DNA from: Piezodorus guildinii | Taxonomy: Eukaryota; Arthropoda; Insecta; Hemiptera; Pentatomidae | Assembly: GCA_023052935.1 (NCBI GenBank) | Contig: CM041292.1 | Coordinates: forward strand, 171,554,900 to 171,618,899 | Length of the DNA: 64,000 bases | Direction of reading: 5' to 3' | Shown here: in pieces, positions 33,501 to 45,600 of the stretch | Layout of the letters: each line of letters begins with the position of its first letter | Numbering within the stretch: position 1 is the stretch's first letter | Program-made: the position numbers and the translations under genes | The notes under the pieces: generated by a model | Seen by the model: only the letters and a program-made list of their open reading frames with translations | Databases searched by the model: none | What the model was told of the DNA's origin: nothing

Positions 33501-36500
33501 TAATTTTTAGGCTTCTACTAGTATAAATAGTTTAGATCACTTAAGTTCTATTATGAAAGGAGAGGATGGAAAGAATGGAATGAATAAGGACTGTAATGGT
33601 AAAAGCGCACATCACACTATTGTTAAGGTATTATAACAGTAATATGTTGTGGGATAAGTCAATTAATGTATTTATTATTTTAATTTTTAAATTATCTGCA
33701 CCATTATTATAAAAATGCTGGCTTATTGAACTTGGATTTCCAATAAGCTTAATACTAATAAAAAAACCATAGTCAAAATATTTGTACAATTATATTTTAG
33801 ATAACATTGAATATCTGAAGATGAGGCATGTGAAGCCTCGAAACGTTGTAAAGATTGGTTGTTGACATGTATGAATAAATAAATGCATATGAACAAAAAC
33901 AAGAAGAGATTGTTCCAATTGATATGATCATAGTCAAAACTTGATTCCATCAGATCAAGCTAGCAATCTAGCTAAAACATCCATTGAATTTTCTCTGAAC
34001 TTTCCTACTTCTGTATCGTGAGGTGCTCTCAAAGTTGTAATGATGTTTGTTGGAAGTAACACCAGAATAATTTTTTACATATTTTGTTTTTAAAAACTAG
34101 GCTCTAAATTGTTTTAAAAACAAGCCTTTAATTGTGATTAAATTTATAACAATTTTATTTTCAGTTAATTTTTGTTTTTTCAAAATGAAAGTCAACCAGC
34201 CTTACCTGGTTAAGCTTTACATTAAGGGTACATTTATACTGCGTGTGCTTTGGGGACTGGAGCAGGAGGCAGGTTCTATATAATTCTATTGATCCGTTGC
34301 TGCACCCACCCCCAAAAGGCGTGCAGTATAAATGCGCCCTAAAACCTGGTGTGACTTTGAGGTCGCTAAGATTGTTATGCCTTAGCTCATTGGTCTATCA
34401 CAGCCTCGCTAATTTCACTTAACTATATATGTAAATATATAAGGGAAAGAATTCCAATCATGAATTTTTTTATAGTATAGTTTCATTGGAAGTATGTTTT
34501 AACATTCTTTCATATAAAAATTCATGCAAAATGGTTAGTGAAAATATTATGTCATTACTAACTGTATTTGGTGTTTTAGGTTCCTGTTGGAACAGTTGTT
34601 AAGTGTGATTCTACAGTGGTGGGTGATCTTAGTGAAGAAGGTTCCATGTTCATTCTTGCCAGAGGCGGGGCTGGTGGCAGAGGAAATAAATTTTTTGCTT
34701 CAGACTTGAGACACGTTCCTCTTGTTGCTGAGTATGGAGCTCGTGGAGAAGATAAAAGCTATACTTTAGAAATTAAATCTGTGGCTAACTTTGGATTGGT
34801 ACTTATTTTTCTGTTCAACTTATTTTACAGTAGATTAGCCTATTAGCAATAACATATATTTTGAGCCCCACAATGTCCTCCCTTAGCTGTCTGTAATAAG
34901 GATTATTTGTATAAATTAATTACTCTAAAATACATTTTGGAGGAGTGTGGATTAGCTTATTGTGTAGGACACTGAACATTTGATCTCCAGATCTCGAATT
35001 CGAACTCGGCAGAGGCTAGTCAATTATTTCAGTGTATAAACCTTAGTGAAGGAAGAACCTGATGGTTGAGGTTGAGCTTGGCCAAGAAAGCTCACTGTAC
35101 AGCCTTTGGTCTAGAAATAGTACAAATTTCTGCCATGTTTTTTAGCCAAGACCTCTCTTGCCTTGCATTGTAGTGGTTCGGGTTATTTTTTAAATACTTT
35201 TCTTATCTTAATTTGGCATTTGAACTTTAAAACATACTATTATTATTTCCCATAGATGTTTTCATTCTCAATTAAGTAGTTTATTGCTGCCTGGTAATCT
35301 ATTATTCCACCTGGCCAAATATCAAGAAGGATAATCATTCTTCCAATAAATGTAAATTTTAATCAAGAGGGTGAATGCCTGGTGGTTCAGTCCCGGGAAG
35401 GCAACCACCATTCAACAGGCAAAGCAGCTACCTGCTTGGTGGGGCTAAATATTAAAATAATTATAACTGCTCAGCTGTCCATACACAGTATAATATAATA
35501 TAATTCTATTTTTTAATTGATAAATCTATTATAAATTGTTTATTACTTATTTAGGTAGGACTGCCTAATGCTGGTAAAAGCACATTATTACAAGCAATAT
35601 CTCGGGCGAAACCAAAAGTTGCTTCTTATCCTTTTACTACATTGAAACCATATTTAGGAATAGTACACTACAAAGACTATGAGCAAATATCAGGTATTAT
35701 TTATTACCTATCATATTTTTGATATTTTATTTACAACCAAATTTGTTTACTATATTAACTTAGCAGTACAGTCAAATTTTATTTTGACTAAAATACAGTA
35801 AGTAATTTCAAGAACAGCAAAACAAATGAAATGCCACTATTTGATTTGTTTAACTTCAACAAGGGTCAAATGTTAGTACTGGAATTTTTTTTTTCTGAAT
35901 CTGGTACTTTTTGGATGAGGCATAAATTTGCTGAACACCATGTGTCTGTTGTCATCTCTACTGGGTGAAAAAGCATGAAACCGAAATCTATAGATGGTGC
36001 TTGCTATAAGTTTAAAGACCGTAAGACCGCTTCTGTAGTGCCATCTTCTCCCTCTAACAACTGACGAAGTTTGTCAACATACAATAACTTAAGTTTCATA
36101 CACCGATACATTTTTCTATAACCTCAAACATGTCGAGTTTTGTGCCTATAAACTATCTATGATTCGTGGACAGCATTGGTTTTCTGCTATCATTTGACGA
36201 AAACTGCTGCAGAATCGTATAGAATGCTTGTTGAAGCATATGGTGAACATGCTCTCTCCAAAACTCAATGCTTTGAGTTGTTTGAAAAATTTTAAAGTAG
36301 TGATTTTGTGAGAAACGAAGAGCATGAGAAACCACTGACAAAGTTTGAAGACTAGGACTTGCTCAACAATAAATGTGACGCAAAAAGCAGTATTCCGTTG
36401 CCTGAGAGCTATGGAAAAGATTCAGAAAGTGGGAAAATGGGTACCACATGAACTAAATGAAAGACAGCAAGAAAATCAAAAAAACACTTTTCAAATGCTG

Positions 36501-37955
36501 CTCGTCAGATGTAAAAGAAACTCATTTCTTCATGGAATAGTGACAGGTGATGAAAATGGATATATTTTCAGAATCCTAAGCGTCATAAATCATGGGTGAA
36601 TCCAGGCAAACCATCAACATCCATTTCAAGACCGAATCGTTTTGGAAAGAAAACAATGCTGTGCGTTTAGTGGTACCAAAAGGGTATAATATGTTATGAG
36701 CTACTAAAATCTGGTGAAACCATTAACATTGATCGCACTAACAACAAGTGATCGATTTGAATCAAGCAATATGTGAAAAATGACCGGAATATGCCAAAAG
36801 GCAACATAGTCATTTTGCTGATTAATAATGCCCCCTCACACACAGCAAAATGGGTCACGGATACGATCAAGGTGTTCGATTGAGAAATTCTAGCGCATGC
36901 GGCTTATTCTCCTGACTTTGCTCCGTCTGATTACTATCTATTTGCATTATTGGGGCATGCACTCGCCGAAAAACACTTCGATTCACATGAAAATGCACAA
37001 ATCAGCATCTGGTCTCTTCAAAAGAACAATTGTTTTTTTGGCTTGGCATTTATAACCTGCTGAAGAGGTGTGAAAATGTACAAATTCTAATGGAGACTAT
37101 TTTGAATAAAATATGTTTTATAATTTTCAAATAAAGATACGCAATTTTTACAAAAAAAATTCCAGTTGCATACTTCTACACCTGGTATAAAAATAGTTAG
37201 TTTTTTTCTGTTCTTTTGTATTGATGTTATTTTGGAATTAGGTTAATCTGGTTGTTAATAGACATAGTTATTTCTATTTAATTAACTTAAAAACTAATTT
37301 ATTCTGTTTAGTAAGATGTTGATTTATACTATATTATTCTATCTTTTAAGCTTTTATTTAATGGACATATGTACCACATGTGTATACGTAATGTGTACAT
37401 AGCTTTATGTGTACATATATTTTATTAAAAAATGTCCTACAGAATGTTCTTATAAAGTCAAACTCTTTTATATTTTATTTACAATTTATTTATTTTTTTT
37501 TTATTTTAGTTGCCGATTTACCTGGTTTAATCGAAGGTTCACACCTTGGAAGAGGTTTAGGTATCCAATTTCTTCGTCATACTGAAAGATGTTCTTGCCT
37601 TATTATTGTATTAGATGTGACTAACAATCCTTTTGAAGCATACCTGATTCTAAAAAAAGAACTTTCTGCTTTTGAAAACGATCTAATAAAAAAGAAACAT
37701 TTAATCGTTTTAAATAAAATAGATCTTCCATATTCAGAGGTAATTATAATAGAATATATTAAAGAGTTGGAAAATATGGATTATGTTTATTAATTTATTA
37801 TTGTATTTTTTCTGCAGACAAGCATTGAAAATCTTATAAAAGAGGTTGGAGCTGATAATTTAATCAAATTATCCGCTAAATATGGACTCAATATAACAGA
37901 ATTTTTGAATAAGTTGCGAAATATTTATGAAAATAACATTGCCAAGGATTTATAG
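30551..37955 (+). CDS. MTG2: Mitochondrial ribosome-associated GTPase 2 (Obg family), N-terminus unresolved
   Basis: Obg-type GTPases act in late assembly of the large mitoribosomal subunit. Exons are about 30551-30665, 33280-33426, 33511-33627, 34580-34798, 35555-35693, 37510-37739 and 37818-37955, with consistent phases and GT-AG introns. Exons 2-7 encode 329 aa. Exon 1 adds a basic leader-like stretch ([20 protein letters not shown]). The Obg fold is visible as [25 protein letters not shown] and [16 protein letters not shown]. The G domain has GLPNAGKST (G1), [16 protein letters not shown] (G3), NKID (G4) and SAKYG (G5). No in-frame ATG occurs in exon 1. The start therefore lies in an upstream exon I could not define, and 30551 is only an acceptor after TTTTTCAG. 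Introns carry a SINE, a LINE and a mariner copy. Confidence 0.93.
30790..31078 (-). mobile_element. tRNA-derived SINE, family B, with perfect 14-bp target duplication
   Basis: On the minus strand the head has GCTAGCATAACAGC and a B box in AGGTCGCGGGTTCATACC. The body matches 25041-25328. The flanks GGGTACTGAAGGTT at 30776-30789 and 31079-31092 are identical, which fixes the element ends. It is inserted in intron 1 of MTG2. Confidence 0.95.
31485..32335 (+). mobile_element. CR1-group-like LINE, 3' part
   Basis: A plus frame reads [20 protein letters not shown], then [18 protein letters not shown] and [20 protein letters not shown]. It is collinear with the minus-strand copy at 57950-59020. 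Past the stop, TTGGCCAGACATATT and TTCTATTCTATGC match that copy's 3' end. The frame is shifted after about residue 125. The copy lies in MTG2 intron 1. Confidence 0.75.
33783..33935 (+). repeat. Solo arm of the 44.9-kb palindromic element
   Basis: About 150 bp from ACAATTATATTTTAGATAAC to CCAATTGATATGATCA match the right arm at 45390-45522. It includes CTGAAGATGAGGC, a loop, GCCTCGAAACGTTG. Here it is single, not inverted. It lies in an MTG2 intron. Confidence 0.75.
34225..34340. mobile_element. 116-bp MITE with inverted ends
   Basis: The left end AGGGTACATTTATACTGC and the right end GCAGTATAAATGCGCCCT are inverted copies with two mismatches. The centre is not coding. It lies in an MTG2 intron. 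The superfamily is not determined. Confidence 0.7.
34412..34470 (+). repeat. R1 repeat, start-only fragment
   Basis: TTTCACTTAACTATATATG, then TATATAAGGGAAAGAATTCC, matches the opening hairpin of family R1. The rest of the repeat is absent. Confidence 0.45.
34935..35180 (+). mobile_element. tRNA-derived SINE, family A (diverged)
   Basis: Remnants include an A-box-like GGATTAGCTTATTGTG, a B box in CTCGAATTCGAACTCGG and CTTTGGTCTAGAAATAG. The CTAGAAATAGTACAAATTTC block matches the body of the copy at 10751. It is heavily mutated and lies in an MTG2 intron. Confidence 0.55.
35870..37185 (+). mobile_element. Mariner-family DNA transposon, defective
   Basis: Broken frames give transposase sequence. 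They read [55 protein letters not shown], then [20 protein letters not shown] and [11 protein letters not shown]. The 3' end AAAAAAATTCCAGTTG, then CTTCTACACCTGGTA, is a mariner-like inverted terminal repeat. Its inner part is matched by TACTGGAATTTTTTTTTTC near 35875 at the left. Many stops and frameshifts show it cannot move on its own. It lies in the MTG2 intron between the G1 and G3 exons. Confidence 0.8.
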
Positions 37956-37992
37956 CTATTATTTTTTAGAAGACTGTACAAATATAAAATAA

Positions 37993-37998
37993 AATAAA
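37993..37998 (+). promoter_or_regulatory. Poly(A) signal of MTG2
   Basis: AATAAA lies 38 bp after the MTG2 stop codon. This is a normal distance for a short 3' UTR. Confidence 0.6.
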
Positions 37999-38384
37999 TT
38001 TATTATATTTGGTATCCTTTATTTATTTTTCCTAATAATTAAAGCTTATGGATTTATGCAATAATGAAGTTGTATTTATTTTATTAATTGAAAATGAGAA
38101 AATGAAAGGACAATATGGAGAAATATATTTAACCAACCTCTAATTGTCATTAATAATCCATTCCTGTTATTGAAGAAACTGCAGGCTAGAATAGTTGAAT
38201 CAACATTTTTTTTCTTTATGTTGGCATATTTTGATATTTTCAGTATATTATACATTTAATATTATTACAGATTTAGTGACTTAAACCTAAAATACATTAT
38301 TTTGATCTCTAACTCTCTGAGTTCTATTTATTTATTAGAAAAAAATAACTGAAATTATTGTTAAAATAAAATTAAATGTCTACA

Positions 38385-38665
38385 AGGAATTTGTCCGGGT
38401 GGCGGTCGGTGAATGAAACAATTGAGTAGTTTCAACAGTTTATTTTTTTCCAACCTTTCGACCCCCATTCTGGGTCATCATCAGGGCGTGTTATAGGTTT
38501 CCATTTGCCTACAACACGCGTTGGTGATGACCCCCAATGGGGGTCGAACCGTTGGCAAAAAATAAACTGTTGAAACTACTCAATTGTTTCATTCACTGAC
38601 CGCCACCCGGACAAATTCTTTTTAGTAATTCTCAACGGTCAACTAATTATGTCCACTAAAATTAA
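38385..38665. mobile_element. Palindromic element with hammerhead-like motif on both arms
   Basis: The left arm (38385-38493) and right arm (about 38515-38622) are inverted copies. Shared blocks are AATTTGTCCGGGTGGCGGTC, AATGAAACAATTGAGTAG and the CCCCCATT hairpin region. Each arm carries GATGATGACCC, a short loop, GGGGGTCGAA. After the right arm comes a tail, AGTAATTCTCAACGGTCAAC. The same tail follows the hairpin at 44361-44449. It is intergenic, between MTG2 and IRAK4. Confidence 0.8.
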
Positions 38666-39616
38666 ACATGTATGCTCATAATTCACATCTGAATAGTAAA
38701 ATTTAAAAAAATCATTGGATGTTGGGTTCCAAACTAAATTACAATAGATGCATGAGAACATTTTTTATTTTTCTTCCATAAATAATTTTTAATTAAGAAA
38801 ACTTTTAATTTTGTTTGAATACTCACTGAAAAACATAACCACATCTTCCTTCAAGTGGTGCGTGGACACTCTTTTCGAGCTCAGGTAAATCAAGAGGTGG
38901 AGGAGGTGATTCAGCCAGGCTTGTCTATTATGAGTCAAATTCACATGTTTCCGAAAGACTATGCATAAGCACTAGTATTGTATATACTCTTTTTTATATA
39001 AATTTGTATTTGTTTTATATATTCAAATTGAAATAGTTTAAATCGATGATGAGCCATGAGGGTTATAAATCCTTTCTTACATTTGCATTAACACTTAAAA
39101 ATTTTGCCTGAAAACTGGCCAATGCTCAGCAAGAGTGAGAAATCACCTTTAGAGTTTTCTTAGATTTAGTTCTTTTAGTTACCAAGCACAACTAATTAAT
39201 GGAATTCCACTTATTTTTCACAATATCTGACAAATTTGGGTGGATACATTGATGTTTTTCCACATATATAATGGATACTTGTGTTTCCCACTATTATTCA
39301 GAAGGGGCAAAACATCTTAAAAATTACTACACATTTCCTTTATAGTCCCAGAAAAAGCAAAATTTTAATGTTTCATAATCGCCTTCTAAGTTCTATCAGA
39401 GCTGAGGAGAAATTTAATTAATTTTGAGAAACTAGAGTCTTGCACAATGATAAATGCTTTTACCCTCTCATGTTTTTAACTCCTGCTTTTAACCTTTCCT
39501 GTTAATGTTATTCCCAGAAAAGCAACAGCATGCTTACAATTAAACGTCCTTTCATTTATAGCATGTATAGAACTGAGTGAAAATTAGTAGACATTAATCA
39601 CTGATATTAAGTAAAA
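38666..39616. other. Intergenic spacer between converging MTG2 and IRAK4
   Basis: AT-rich sequence without an exon, RNA gene or repeat that I can identify. It contains the presumed 3' flanks of both convergent genes. Confidence 0.5.
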
Positions 39617-39620
39617 AAAA

Positions 39621-39684
<64 letters not shown>
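39617..39684. repeat. Poly(A) plus (TA)n tract
   Basis: About 24 A's are followed by about 22 TA dinucleotides. The tract ends 12 bp short of the IRAK4 stop codon on the minus strand, so it falls in the start of that gene's 3' UTR or flank. Confidence 0.95.
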
Positions 39685-39688
<4 letters not shown>

Positions 39689-39696
39689 AATAAAAA

Positions 39697-42600
39697 CTAT
39701 ATTTTTTCCAATTCACTAATTAATTCAAGAACAACTGACATGGTCGGCCGAAGTTTCTTATTATGCTCACAACATTTTTGGGATAGTTGATACAATCCTT
39801 GAATAAATGCTTCACCTGCAGGCTCCAGTCTTTTATCAACCAAAACACTTATGTCATCAACATCATTAATGTATGTAAGCTAAAAATGAAAAAAAAAATT
39901 ATTTAAATAGCTACGAAATTAATGAGCATATTTATTATCAAATTATAAATTATATCTGATTGTACACAAATACTGGAATAAACTTTTAGTAATTTGTGGC
40001 ACTTTCACTCAACAATTTTCCTACAGTTTTAATTATAGCTTAAAGAGTAGGGACTAGCTCTACAGATGACCTACGAAAAGAAATAAATAAAAAAAAATAC
40101 TATTTTATCGGTATGAATTAGTATAAACAAACAATACTTAAAATGGCCACTTTCAATAATAGACAGATGTCTGTTTAATAATTTGGAAAAATTCTAGTTT
40201 TTAAGTAATTTAAAAATCCTAGAAGTAACTAAAATTTTGGTGAACTTATACACTCTAAGTAAAATCCCTCTTCCAAACAGAATTAATATATAGCATTTCC
40301 AAGTCAAATTCAACCTTTTCCAAGTCAAATTCAACCTTTTCAAAGTCAAATTCAACCTTTTCCAAGTCAAATTCAACCTTTTCCATTTCAAATTCAACCT
40401 TTTTCGATTTCTATAAAATAATAAAAACAAATTAACATAATTTTATGGTTATTTTAATTATACACTACATTTTTAACCCTTGTGGCTTGTTAAATTAGTA
40501 TTGAAATCAATCTATTCTGGAAGAAGAAATGTTAAAATTAAGTGTGATAATCATAAGAACCATTGGTAACGCAAGGTATCGGAGAAATACGAAACAGTTA
40601 TAATAAACCCATATTTGAGCAAGCGCAATTAAAATAAATAGAATAATCGGGAAAAACCCGTCTGTAATGCAGCAACTGAACCTAAAAGTGAATAAATACG
40701 AAACAGTTATAATAAACCGATATTTGAGCGAATGCACGAATAATTAATAGAATGGTCGGGATAGAACCCCCCGTAATGTACCTACTGAGCCTAATAGTGA
40801 ATAAATATAAAAAAGTTATAATAAACCCATATTTGAGCGAGCGCGATTAAAATTAATAGTATAATCGGTAACGAACCTTTGGCAACGCAGCTACTGAGCC
40901 TAGTATCCAATTAATATGAAAAAGTTATAATAAACCCATACATGAGCGAGCTCGATTAAAATTAATAATATAAGCGGTAACGAAAAAGTTTAAACAAACC
41001 TCTATTAATAATATTCTCGCCCGCGATTCTAATACTAAAATAAAACGAGTCCCCGCTAATCCGACTATCAGCCCTTGTATAGAAAATGTCTGAAAATTAA
41101 AGTATCGGTTATACTTATTATAATTGTGACTTATTATATGTAAAAAGGCCCCTGGGAATAGTTAACAAGCCACAAGGGTTAAAAACATAGTTTATAATTA
41201 AAATAACCATAAAAACATAAAATTATGTTATTTTGTTTTTATTATTTTATTGAAATCGAAAAAGGTTGAATTTGAAATGGAAAAGGTTGAATTTGACTTG
41301 GAAAAGATTGAATTTGAAATGGAAAAGGTTGAATTTGACTTGGAAAAGGTTGAATTTGACTTGGAAAAGGTTGAATTTTACTTAGAAATGCTATAGATGA
41401 CAGTTAAAATACTAAACTTACCAAGTCAACAGTTTCCCGATCTTCATCATACGGTGGAAGCCCAGTAATTATTTCTAGAATAACCTGAAAGAAAAAAACA
41501 AAATTTTTTAAATATGAAATCAATGATATTTATAAACATATCTTTATTACATAATAGTAGATATTTAAACACTTAAAATTATGGTTTATATTATTTCAAC
41601 ACTAATAATTTATTAAGATATAAAATTCATCAGGTGCTACAAATATCTTAGAAGTCAAGCAGGTCTCATTGTTTTAACCTACCTTCATTAAAAACAATTA
41701 TTTTAAATAATTACTCCAGCGGTTATTTATTGCTTAGAGTGTTGCTGCACGCGTACACACACACATATATATATTTTTTTTTTTTATATAAAATTTTAAA
41801 AAGATATTCAAATGAACCCACTTTTAAGACAGTTGTATGGATGACAGATGTATGAGAAATACCCTTCTGAGAGAAAACAACCTCACAACCAAAGGTAACA
41901 ACTAATAAGCAATAAATTAAAGTATAAAAATTAAAAATATTTTTAGAATTGTCAAGTTGTTCTTTGGCTCCAGCTCATTTTGAAACTCCCTCAAGTTTCA
42001 CCAAAGAGAAAGGGAGTAACTAACTAAATGTGGGTGGAAGAAGCTTTTTTGAGCAAAACAGTTCATGGGAAAGAAGAGGAATATAGGAATGTTAATTAAT
42101 TAATGAATATTCAGGTAAAAAGAAAAAAATGTCTTCAAAATTCAATTCAATATCTTGTTTAAAATAAATAATTTAATTTATTTTTTACATTCAAGTTCCT
42201 CCTTCACAGAATATTATTCTAGACTTTAATGTAATTTTCTACATTCCCTCATGTAATTAAAATTAGTTTTCAATAACTAAAAATATCAATACTGACCACA
42301 CCAAAACTAAAAACATCTCCTTTGGCTGAAATTTCTCCTTTGAACGCTTCTGGAGCCATATAAGCTGATGTGCCCACAACTGTGGAAGTGTACATAGTAA
42401 CTTTACCCAAAGGTTTTCCAGCCTTCACTAAACCAAAGTCACCAACCTGATAAAATAAAGAAAAATCAATGACTAAGATATAAATACTTAATACACAATA
42501 ATCCGATTAAAATAACTAATTGCTAGATAAAACAAAACAAAACACTTTTCTCTCATTTGATTCATATTGCATGCTTCCTGTTAATAACAATTAATATAGG

Positions 42601-45600
42601 AATCTTCTTTTCTTTGCAATAAACTAATCACTAATCAAAAACGCTGCAAATTATTACACAATGATTTATTATTTCCAAATAACTATATTAGGGTTTAACA
42701 GTTTACACAGCTGCTTAAAGGCCATCAACTGATATAAAAAGCAATAAATTAATCAAAGGAAAATGGCCTACACCATTGGTAATTTAAAAATGCTATATCT
42801 CTGCTATTTCATGACCGATTTCAATGATTGCATTAACAACAGAAAATTTGGTTATTTATTTATTTATCAATTTGTATGGCGGACAGACAGACTTTTTTTT
42901 TTTTTATACCTTAATCGGCCTCTACGCATCATGAAACATAAGCCTTCAAATTTTGAGGGGGAAGGTAATGTTTTTTTGGTCGATTACAAAGGTTCATTAT
43001 TGAAAATAATAAACCAAAGGTAATATTCTATATAAACAACAGGCAAATAGCATGCCATAACTTGGGGCTAATTAGACCATAAGGGGTTCCTTGTACAAAC
43101 AAAAAAAGAAAGCAGAAGTGTGCCTCAGGAACTAGCTAACAGGTACCAGGCTTAGCTATATTTATCTGAAGAGATTGTGAATCTGACAAAAAATCGGATT
43201 TGACAAAAATTAAATTATGAAAATATAAATGATGTTTTAGTTTACAGTTAAAGTAGTTTTCCAGAAGCAAAAGGACTAACCATCTCTGATATCAGTATTT
43301 TCATTCAGAATACTTCAATTAAACCATAGTTCATATATAATAAGGGACAATCAACTTCATCATTCCTCCTGTGTGTAGATAATTCTCAATAATGTGAGGA
43401 ATTAGTAGAGCAAGAACTTGAGCAAAACATTTCCCGAGGCTTAGCTTGAAGAATGAATTTTAAGAAAATTTAATATTATATTCAATTACTTATGGGATTG
43501 CTGGGTGGCTAACATAACAGCCTTCTATGCCAAAGGTCATGGGTTACAACCCACAGATGGTCCTAGGATTTTTTAATGGGAGTAAAAAATCCTTAGTTAT
43601 GCCGTCCTTCAGAGGAGACTTAAAAAGGTGGTCTCGAGCCTGTACAATGTCAGGGACACGTTAAAGATCCCTATCCTAATAAAACCTGAATAGGCAAGCA
43701 AAACTTAGGACTACCATTTGTCAGGAATGCAACAGAGTCTTAAATATGAAAAATTACCTAAAAGTTAAAGTTGTGGACACTCTATTACAAGCAAGACATG
43801 TAGCTGATATATTTGAAATTTAATTTCAAGCTTTTTAGAAAAAAATCTATTGAATGATTAAATGTTCATATAATATAGTTTCTAAAATATATCGAAAGGA
43901 AATTGAAAATTAATAATTGGCTTTAGTTCATTCGAAAAGTTTTATTTCATACTATGAAATGTATACTATTTTTTATCAATCCATTTTATTGTTAGCTATA
44001 AAAAGTATGATTACTTTAGGAATGAGGTTTTCATCCAACAATACATTTGCACTTTTCAGATCTCGATGGATGAGAGGTTTTTCCATTGAATGAAGATATT
44101 CCAATCCTTTTGCAGTTCCATGCATTATCTGAAGTCTGTCTTGCCAACTTAAGATATTCCTGTTGTCCTAGAAGCAAAAATAGTATTTAAATAAAAAATG
44201 AAACAGGATAACTAGTATGATAACCTATTTTATTTTAAGAAATAATTAAATGCAAATTACAAAACATGTAGTAATGAAACAAGTGTGAAGTAAATATATT
44301 ATTCATGAAAAATGAAGGAAAATTCTTTATTGTTGAATTGCAAGAATATTAAAAGATTGCTGGAAGGAATTAGTCCAGGTGACGGTCATTAAATGAAACA
44401 ACTAAATAAATATTCATTTAATGACCGCCACCCGGACTAATTCCTTCCAGTAATTCTCAACGGTCAACTAATTACATCCACAATATTAAAAGATGTTTGC
44501 CTATTGAAGAAAAAAATCTTACAGTTAATTATTGGATTAAGTAAACAAATAAAATCCAACATCTAATGCCCTTGGATCTTGAATGACATGAAAACTAAGA
44601 ATAGAGTAGAAAAAAGTAAAGACTTGATAAAATAATAACCAAATTATGGAAATAATTAAATACCTAAAATACCTTAGCCTCCAAAGCATCTTGAAGAGAT
44701 CCATTAGACATGAAAGTATAAATAAGACATTTGTATGGACCATCATCTGAATAACCAATGACAGGAAGTAGATTTTGATGATTTACACCTCCTAATAGTT
44801 TGATTTCAGTACCAAATTGATCACAGGTCAATCCTGAAAAAAAAAAAAAAAATTTATATACAATTAAGTAATATTATATATCATTCACTATTATAGAAGA
44901 GTATATCATATGATCATATTAATTGGAAACGATCTCTTCCTTATTTTGTTCATATGTATCCATTTATTAACACATGTTAAACTTTATAACGTTTCGAGGC
45001 TTCACTTGCCTCATCTTCAGATATTATCTAAAATATAATTGTACAATTATTTCAACTAATTATATATATATTAAGTATATATTATTTATAAATTAGAAAT
45101 AATTTATAATTTAACTATTTAACCATTGAGTGGAATAGGAAGGCATTAGATAGAGACCAGTTGAGAACACATTCAAATGCACAGTACATATTGATATATG
45201 TGATAATGAAGTATCAGGATTTAATGTTGTGATTTAAATTTATTTTAATGACCTATATTGTATAAAAATATGGTAATAGATGTGAGTATATATAAAATTT
45301 TATACATAATGTAAATAGTTAAATTATAAATTATTTCTAATTTATAAATAATATATACTTAATATATATATAATTAGTTGAAATAATTGTACAATTATAT
45401 TTTAGATAATATCTGAAGATGAGGCAAGTGAAGCCTCGAAACGTTATAAAGTTTAACATGTGTTAATAAATGGATACATATGAACAAAATAAGGAAGAGA
45501 TCGTTTCCAATTAATATGATCAAATTAAGTAATAGTTTTTAGCAAAAATATGACTATTATGAATGTTCTATCATCAACTTAAATGTTTTGCCAATTAAGT

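Noticed and set aside
28760..37955. FDXACB1-MTG2 fusion protein
   Set aside because: FDXACB1 has its own stop at 30429 after a complete FDX-ACB domain. No donor site in the right phase could be found to bypass it.
40194..40430. Minus-strand frame with repeated KRLNLTW peptides
   Set aside because: The peptide repeat is just the 21-bp minisatellite of the fold-back element read through, not a repeat protein.
44911..45522. Bona fide hammerhead ribozyme at the palindrome arms
   Set aside because: The box reads CTGAAGAT rather than CUGANGA followed directly by stem II, and no stem III with a cleavage triplet could be assigned. It is kept only as a hammerhead-like finding.
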